Positions 57,915 to 64,000 of a stretch of 64,000 nt of DNA are shown here, piece after piece. Source of the DNA: Dioscorea cayenensis subsp. rotundata (Eukaryota; Streptophyta; Magnoliopsida; Dioscoreales; Dioscoreaceae); assembly GCF_009730915.1 (NCBI RefSeq), contig NC_052487.1, positions 16,794,529-16,858,528 of the forward strand. The letters are read 5' to 3'. Under the pieces are notes generated by a model. That model did not search any database. It was not told where the DNA came from and worked only from the letters and a program-made list of their open reading frames with translations. The position numbers and the translations under genes are program-made. Position 1 is the first letter of the stretch, and the number at the start of each line of letters is the position of its first letter.

Positions 57915-60900
57915 CTACGGTAGCTGTAGCTTTTCATTGGCGAGTAATTGCTCGATAAACTGCATGACATAGATGGCGCAGTCGACACTTACTTGTTTTT
58001 GTCATGGGGTTTCAATATCGTGAACTAGTGAGTACTTTGAGGTCATCGACTCGCCGAACTCCATATCGATACAAATGTCGAATAGCCTCCGCTATGGAGG
58101 TATACAAGTTGAGATTAGAATACTGATTATTTACCAGACACTATTAATCAAGCACAATTTATTAAAGAACTTACCATTTCTAACACATCTTTATCGTACT
58201 CCTCGCTTTGGCATGAAGAATAATGCATGTATTCTTGTTTGTTATTGTCAAGGACCACAACATGGAAGTGCCCATTCATGATTATCGGGAGGATGACAAT
58301 TTCAACATCATGCAAGTTGTGCGCGGCATCTCCGATCATAGCCATAGTAGTTTCGTGTGCGTCGTCTTGCTTTGACATAAACAGCGGCAGTGGTCGTGTG
58401 ATAGAGGCACGCTTCTTATAAGGATATGGCACTATACTCAGTGTCTTTTGTATTATGCATACGAAAGTGTCCATCACATCGTCTGAGACCATCTCCTTCC
58501 CCTCAAGCAGAGTAAATAGTCTGGACCGTGTGGTGCTGAGAGAGTCATTTTTCCATACGACAGTGCTGCGGTTAAATGGTAATAGAGATACTTAAATTAG
58601 ACTGTACTTATTTAACTGATATAGCAAATGTTTAAATGATATTGCAAATAATTAAACGTTATATATATAAATTAAAGGTTAACATATAAGTTTAAATAAC
58701 AACATAAAAACTTCAAACTTACTTGTCCATAGGGCAGTTAATGAAGATCCTTATCAACTCCTGTTCGTATTTGTTGAGGCACAATTGTCCAACGTATTTT
58801 TTTTTTCTTCAGAATAAAGACTTTTTGAACTTCGTCTAATTTTTGATTGGCAAGGATCATATCTCTCGTTGCCATTGCGGTGGCGTTCCCTTGCCCCTCG
58901 TCAACAACTATTTTGGGATCATCATGCGGCACTGTTGTTGACGGTTGTTAGTGTTCAACACCAGTAGCATCTTCCTTCGATGCGGGCACGATGACAGCAT
59001 TAACCAGAGACATATCTTTACTTGTTTCTTGTTGTTGTGGGATTGTGTCGGTCTTTGATGTGACACTGTCGGCCCTTGGTTCCACCGTGACTATGATTTC
59101 ATTGACAACAGAGTCAACGATCTTCTCAACCGTGGCCACGGCAACAACATCAACGGGAGACACAACCTTAGCTGGTTCTTGTTCTTCAAGGATTGTGTCC
59201 ATCTTTGATGCCGCACTATCGGTCGCCGGTTCCACTGGGTCAGGGATTTCGTTTACAACAGAGTCAACGATCTTATCAACCGCGGCAAGGGCAATATCAT
59301 CTACGATATCCTCCACCGTAACGGCCATGTCATCAATGGTAACAGCATCAGCCGCCGATGGTGTTGCTGTTGTTTCGTTGTCAGCCGATGGTGAATATAG
59401 AGACATTATTGTTTTCCTTTTTTTTGCAAGTCTCTTCAAACGTGGTCGTCTTGGAATGGCCATCCTGATGAAGTCGTTGTCATCAAATTTTGATGCCTCG
59501 TCCGTCCCGGGTGCTTCATTTGTTTGGAGGGACGACGCAGTCGATTGTGACCGTCCTTCCAATGTCTCAACCCTAGCGACAAGCCGAGGGAACTCAATCA
59601 TCAATATATGGCATGCCTGCATAAAAGTTGCAGTGACATTGTCACCTAGTGCCGTCGGGGGGCTACCACGGTTGGGGGATTGCCAAGATCAGGGGGACTA
59701 TCGTTGTCATGGTCAGGAGGGAGGGTGTCAAAATCTGGTGGGGTAGGGGAGGGCTTTTTCGGCGTCGAGGAATGCGTGTGCGTGTTGGGCTGGAAGTAGG
59801 AGAACAGCGTCGAGCACGCAAGGAAGAGGTTGCCCTCTCATTTTGCCTTCGAGCAAGTGGTTCCGGAGCAATAGCATCCACCTGTTGGTTGGCCCGAACA
59901 AATATATCTTCATCAGCATTCGCCCAAACCAGTTCAGGAAACTAACATATGTAAACCAAACAATCTTAGCAAAATCATTCAGTTTAAACAATAAAAACTA
60001 TATTTAAACATTATAATATAAACGTAAACAGAGAACAAAATGTTTAAACTTTTAATAATACATTTTAAATAGTAAATAAACACAGTTAAGCGCTAAATAA
60101 TATGTTTAACCATTAACGACTACTGTTAAACACATTGTCCATAATTTATTACCTCTTTTCCTTCGAGAGATGACAAACTGGTTTCTATCGTCGTTTGCTT
60201 CCGGTAAGTATTTTTACTATAGCACAGCATCCTTGGGATCTTGCCAAAACGGACATTCTTTCTGGTTCCGGTTAGCTCGTAAAACCAGATGTTAAGCGCG
60301 ACTGAGCAACCCTTAATATACCCTGTGTTGGTCTTCTTCCCCACGCATCTAGCTTGCACTCGAGCAGCTGCTTGTGGAATGACCTCCATAAGGCACTTGT
60401 GCATCGCTTGCGCCCATGCGTATCGCCCTATGCCAGGTAGATCATCGACATAATCAACGATGCAGTTCAGAACCGAGCATGAGGTATTTGGGAAGAGGAT
60501 TGTACCTATGAGGTACCCCATCAGGAGTTTGGCAAAATTTTCTTCTTCTCCCCTCTGTCCAACGTGTTGCTCAAGAGTGCTCTTGATGGAGTCTATGTGT
60601 CTCTTGTAGGTTTTTAATAAATACCTCTCTTGGAAAGCTGAGCGTGTTTTTTTCTTCTGAAACACGACTACGTCTCCATCGCAACGTAGACCAAGAACGA
60701 GGGCCACATCTTCAGGCCTGAAACTCAGAAGGCTTTCCCCGATCCTGAATTTATTGGTGTGGCCATCGTACCTTTGCAATAGAGAATCAAGAAGGGCCCT
60801 CTCTTAGAATATAGCTTCCAACTCAGTAAATGCTGCAAACGGTGTCCTTCGGATGATCTCCCAGTATCGAGGGGTTATGTGTACTTTCAATTCAGCCAAG

Positions 60901-60953
60901 GTCTTCACTACCGGTATCAAGTACCATCGCCCATTAACTAGGTTGATCGCCAT
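57915..60953 (-). pseudogene. Ulp1-like SUMO-protease gene with plant-mobile-type N-terminal domain, carried by the MULE
   Basis: Start ATG at 60953-60951. The N-terminal domain (60953-60126) resembles the DUF1985/plant mobile group, with KFRIGESLLSFRPEDVALVL and FPNTSCSVLNCIVDYVDDL; a TAA interrupts near 60805. Exons at about 59945-59660 and 59622-58948 give a charged linker with two copies of KIVDSVVNEI. The C48 protease part is at 58492-58148 (NGHFHVVVLDNN with the histidine) and 58080-57915 (QVSVDCAIYVMQFIEQLL with the cysteine). The aspartate usual after the histidine strand is not obvious (the sequence reads EYMHYSSC). Ulp1 enzymes remove SUMO from proteins; this one has at least two stops. 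The domain set matches known MULE-borne Ulp genes. Confidence 0.82.
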
Positions 60954-61826
60954 AATCACAAGCTTGCGACAATAACAACACATTCAGCCAGCAGTATTCA
61001 CAAATATTTAAGCAGAAATATAAGGTTTTAAACGGTAATCTCTCAAGTCTTAAATAGAGATATCACTTTTTAAACAGAGACAACAAAATTTAAATGGTAA
61101 CCTCTCATTTCTTAAACGTAAACCTCATTTGTAAAACTGCAAGCATATCAAATGAAAGTGGAAACGTACATTATAAACATTACACAAATCATAACAATCA
61201 AAAAACTATTTCGATCGTGTACACAGACGAAAATGTAAAACAAAACAAAACTCTAGCCGAGAAATCTCCCTATAGGCTAACAAACCCCAGCCGAGAAATT
61301 CCCCTGCAGACTTCAATATCTTCCAATAAAAACAGAACCACAAAACAAAACTGAAAAATCTTTCTTTGTAATAGAATAGTTAACATAAAACCATAATCAA
61401 TACCTTAGATTGCAAACTGATGAAATACCGAATACTTGCGCAGGACTTCTCGTTCGAGACATCGGTGGAAAGGAAAAAGCTGAAATTACAGAGGATGTGC
61501 CAGTAGAGACAACTTCGGAAAGGGAAAAGCTGAAGATGCGAGTTGAGAAAAAAATAAGTATACGGCTCTAGTAAATTCGTCTCTTGGGGTTACCCTAAGA
61601 AAAATCCCCCACTTCCTCTCAAACCGCCGAAATGGCTGCAGCGACGACTTTCCATACAAGGGCATTTTTGTCCATAAAATTTAAAAATCACTCCGTCAAC
61701 CACCGTTACATGCTTTGGGGGTTTGAAAAACATAGAGTTTAAAAGGAAGGGGTTTTTAGGGATTACAAAATTAAGGGGGTGTTTTTGGCAATATTGTAAA
61801 CTTAGGGGTTTTTTGGCAATTTTCAC
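60954..61826. other. Right end of the MULE: upstream region of the Ulp1-type gene and terminal repeat
   Basis: Contains the AT-rich leader of the minus-strand gene (TTTAAAC words), AAGCTGAAATTACAG- and AAGCTGAAGATGCGAG-type phrases near 61480-61540 that recur in copy 1 near 54640, and the terminal inverted repeat ending CAATTTTCAC at 61826. The last 50 bases have runs of Gs spaced by T, matching the C runs of the left end. Confidence 0.7.
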
Positions 61827-63065
61827 TTATATTTATTTGTTTATTTATTAATGAATGTGAACAAGCAGGTCAGGGACATACACTGGTGAAAAAGATTAAT
61901 ACCTCCATTTACTTGTGCCCTCAGTTTGTATAAACTAAAATTGAAGCTGTTTCTTTCCCAAAAATACAAATACCCTACGTAGGGGATGTAGTACCAATAG
62001 GTCAAGAGTACATTCGGCCAAAACTTTTTTCTACAAAAGAGTTATATTTTAAAAGTTTTCAATATTTTTTTTTACAAAACAAATATCAATTTATGAAAAA
62101 ACTCTTTTTCCTTTTTTATACATTTTTTTAAAGGAAAAAACCTAATCCAAATAAATAGCAAACAATCAAAAACCCCATTAACGTTGTTTTATTTTTTAAT
62201 TATAATCAAATATTAGTTCTTAGTTTTTTTTACTATGACCTCAAACTCATATTATATGTACTTTTTAATTATTTAAAATTTTTACTGTAATCCTAAGGGT
62301 TACACTAGGATTCTATAATGTATAATTTTATTATTATTTTATAATTTATAAAAATATTATTCAATAGTAAACTATTAATTATCAATGAAAATAAGAACTC
62401 CGTTGTTGAAGCACAACAAAAGCATTCATCTAGGAAGGGAGGAGAAAAAACACAAGATCAAATATTTCATTCTAATAAACGTCTGAAAGGAGAACAAGCT
62501 CTTATATTGTTATAGTTATAACATAATGCTAACGTGGCCACTAATGTAACAACCATTAGCTGGCGTCGCCATTATCTCTTCAACACTCACTAATGTATGA
62601 GAACGGATTGAATGTAACTGGGATATCACGTCAACTTATACCCCCATCCAATCAGTTTTTGCCGCATCAATTTTTTTAATAACTTATTCATTCTTTACTC
62701 CACATCCTTACCCATTTTATATTTTATTTTTTTTAAATATCATAACTTTATCTTTAACCCCAAAGAAAAAGTCCCAAATTTTTATTTCAGATCTCACTGG
62801 AGCTTTTTTCATGGACACCGTTTAGCTCTTCGGTATTTTTTTTTCTCTTCTCCGTCTCTCGCTGCCATGTTCACCATTTGATTTTTAGAGTTTCAAATTT
62901 AGAGTTGGCCTTGGCAACACATTCTTCAAACTGAATGTAGATCACCTTTCTCATGTCGTTTTCCTCTCGGATGCCCTTCACCAACAAGCTATTCGGAGCA
63001 CTATTCTTTGGAGTCTCCTAGAATCACATGGCCTATGACCTCTCCCCAGCCTTTTTCAAAACTTT
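61827..63065. other. AT-rich spacer, no gene seen
   Basis: No coding sequence or long repeat that I can support. T-rich and A-rich runs occur near 62050-62370 and 62690-62760. Confidence 0.5.
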
Positions 63066-64000
63066 TCAAAAATCATCATCAATGTCCAAATTTGCTACAT
63101 CACTATCTCCAGCTTCTCTCTGATTTAAATATTCATCAAATTCTTCATCATTATCATTTTCGACATATTGAATTTCTTCTTGTATCTCGATCTTTATTCC
63201 TTTCTTTTTTGTTTGCATTTGTAAGTTCCTAGGACCTGGAAATAAAAATGGTAAGTTTTTCACATTCAATAATTATATTAAACTATTAATTTATAAAATA
63301 TTTTATAGTTAGAATATATAAATTGACCTCTTTCCTTTTTGTTGAAGCCAGTTCTGAAAAACATACATGAACATCCATCCATGATGTATCTTAAGGTAAG
63401 CAAGGGTCTTTTCTTTCTGTTATCCGTTCATCATCTGATTCCATGTCTGATAATGAGATAGGATCGTATGTATCACCATTCCCTTGTCTTTGTTCTTGTC
63501 TCAATTGCAAATTGATATTGTAGTGAATGAAAACAAGTGCATTAATACGTTGTTGCTCCGAATGATTTCTTTTCTTGGAATGTGCATGTTCGAAAGTACT
63601 CTAATTTCTTTCATGTCCTATAGCACTACATATGAGGCTTAATACTCTAATGGCAAGGGTTTGAAGCTCTTTGCATTGATTTCCATAGCTTTCCTACCAC
63701 AATGCTACATATATTAGTCACAGAATAAGTACTTTTTAAAATTCAAAATTACATAAATATGTGTTGTCATATAAGTAAGAATAGAGACAAAAATAAATTA
63801 AAATCATACCTGAATGCTTTTTATCTCTTGTTACAATCGCCAGATCCATTAAAAACATCCCCTCAGCCTTTTTAAAATTTTCAAGTTGCCTATCTATCTT
63901 CAGCCTTGTTGGAACATCCGAATACGTCCTCTCAATAGTTTGAATTAAACCAACTGTCACTTTCTCATCTTGATAGTTGAAAATAGGATCAAAGTGAAAT
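63066..64000 (-). pseudogene. hAT transposase, C-terminal part, continuing past the window edge
   Basis: On the minus strand, from the window edge down to 63736, sequence encodes TVGLIQTIERTYSDVPTRLK, then IDRQLENFKKAEGMF. After an intron-like stretch the dimerisation domain (hAT family C-terminal) follows from about 63715: WWESYGNQCKELQTLAIRVL, then LICSAIGHERN, a TAG where tryptophan is usual, then STFEHAHSKKRNHSEQQRIN. The final exon (63240-63066) is acidic (VENDNDEEFDEYLNQREA) and ends with a stop at 63066. The catalytic part lies outside the window. The TAG makes it a likely pseudogene. Confidence 0.85.

Larger units (their letters stand above)
51896..61826. mobile_element. Compound Mutator-like element (two fused MULE copies)
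   Basis: The left end (GGGAAAATTACTGTTT then ACCCC) and the right end read in reverse (GTGAAAATTGCC then AACCCC) are similar inverted repeats over about 50 bases at roughly 65 percent. Between them are two copies of one MULE in the same direction: an internally deleted copy (51896-54705) and a fuller copy (54706-61826). The inner termini are cut back and joined at a shared TTACCCC. The flanks share only a partial 9-base match (ends ATTTA), so a target duplication is not proven. Confidence 0.8.
54706..61826. mobile_element. Fuller MULE with MURA and Ulp1-type genes (copy 2)
   Basis: Two convergent genes: a MURA-type transposase on the + strand (54955-57470) and a Ulp1-protease gene on the minus strand (57915-60953). 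MULEs that carry a Ulp1-like gene are known in plants as Kaonashi-type. The left terminal repeat is missing at the fusion point; the right one is at 61780-61826. Both genes carry stops. Confidence 0.85.

Noticed and set aside
58991..59746. A 251-codon open stretch on the + strand opposite the Ulp1-type gene
   Set aside because: The minus strand here has the recognised gene order and exon borders; the + strand stretch is serine/threonine-rich and matches nothing I know.

Overview
The window is nuclear DNA from a flowering plant. It is AT-rich and gene-poor, and it is packed with plant-type transposons: Ty3/gypsy elements of the Tat and chromovirus type, Ty1/copia, CACTA/En-Spm, Mutator-like (MULE), PIF/Harbinger, hAT and several MITEs. 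The sequence does not let me name a genus. Base-level indels between repeat copies that should match, and a gap of exactly 1000 N at 33177-34176, suggest a draft long-read assembly. Some frameshifts may therefore be sequence errors rather than decay.

Layout. 1-14640: a degenerate Tat-type Ty3/gypsy retrotransposon on the + strand. Its 5' LTR is cut by the window start; gag, protease, RT, RNase H, plant-type RNase H and integrase follow in order; the 3' LTR is complete (11989-14640). It sits against an old MULE (14641 to about 17540). 17880-22475: remnants of two other gypsy elements whose gag regions point outward from one LTR (18682-20725). 23741-24185: a hAT-like MITE. 24748-27882: a PIF/Harbinger element with convergent transposase and Myb/SANT-like genes. 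27883-29067: a Ty1/copia gag-protease fragment, interrupted by CACTA element 1, whose left end is at 29068 and which runs into the gap. 35260-36930: two tandem-repeat fields.

39698-43083 (minus strand) is the only convincing host gene. It encodes an unnamed plant protein with polyQ and acidic tracts and a possible zinc-binding C-x2-C motif. Its downstream exons are tandem copies of one unit, some of them decayed. Stowaway-like MITEs follow (43397-45206).

46242-51412 is a complete CACTA element: matching termini of about 28 bp, a TCC target duplication and terminal repeat arrays. It carries a captured ERF transcription-factor copy and a fragment that looks like the microtubule protein MAP70. 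It lies inside an older terminal-inverted-repeat sequence. 51896-61826 is a MULE complex: an internally deleted copy joined head to tail to a fuller copy with a MURA transposase on the + strand and a Ulp1-protease gene with an N-terminal plant-mobile-like domain on the - strand, the arrangement known from Kaonashi-type MULEs. 63066-64000 is the C-terminal part of a hAT transposase on the minus strand.

Almost every transposon gene here carries stops or frameshifts, so the locus looks like a nested graveyard around one expressed-looking gene. The best candidate for something new is the gene-carrying CACTA element, followed by the exon-repeat gene and the fused MULE pair.
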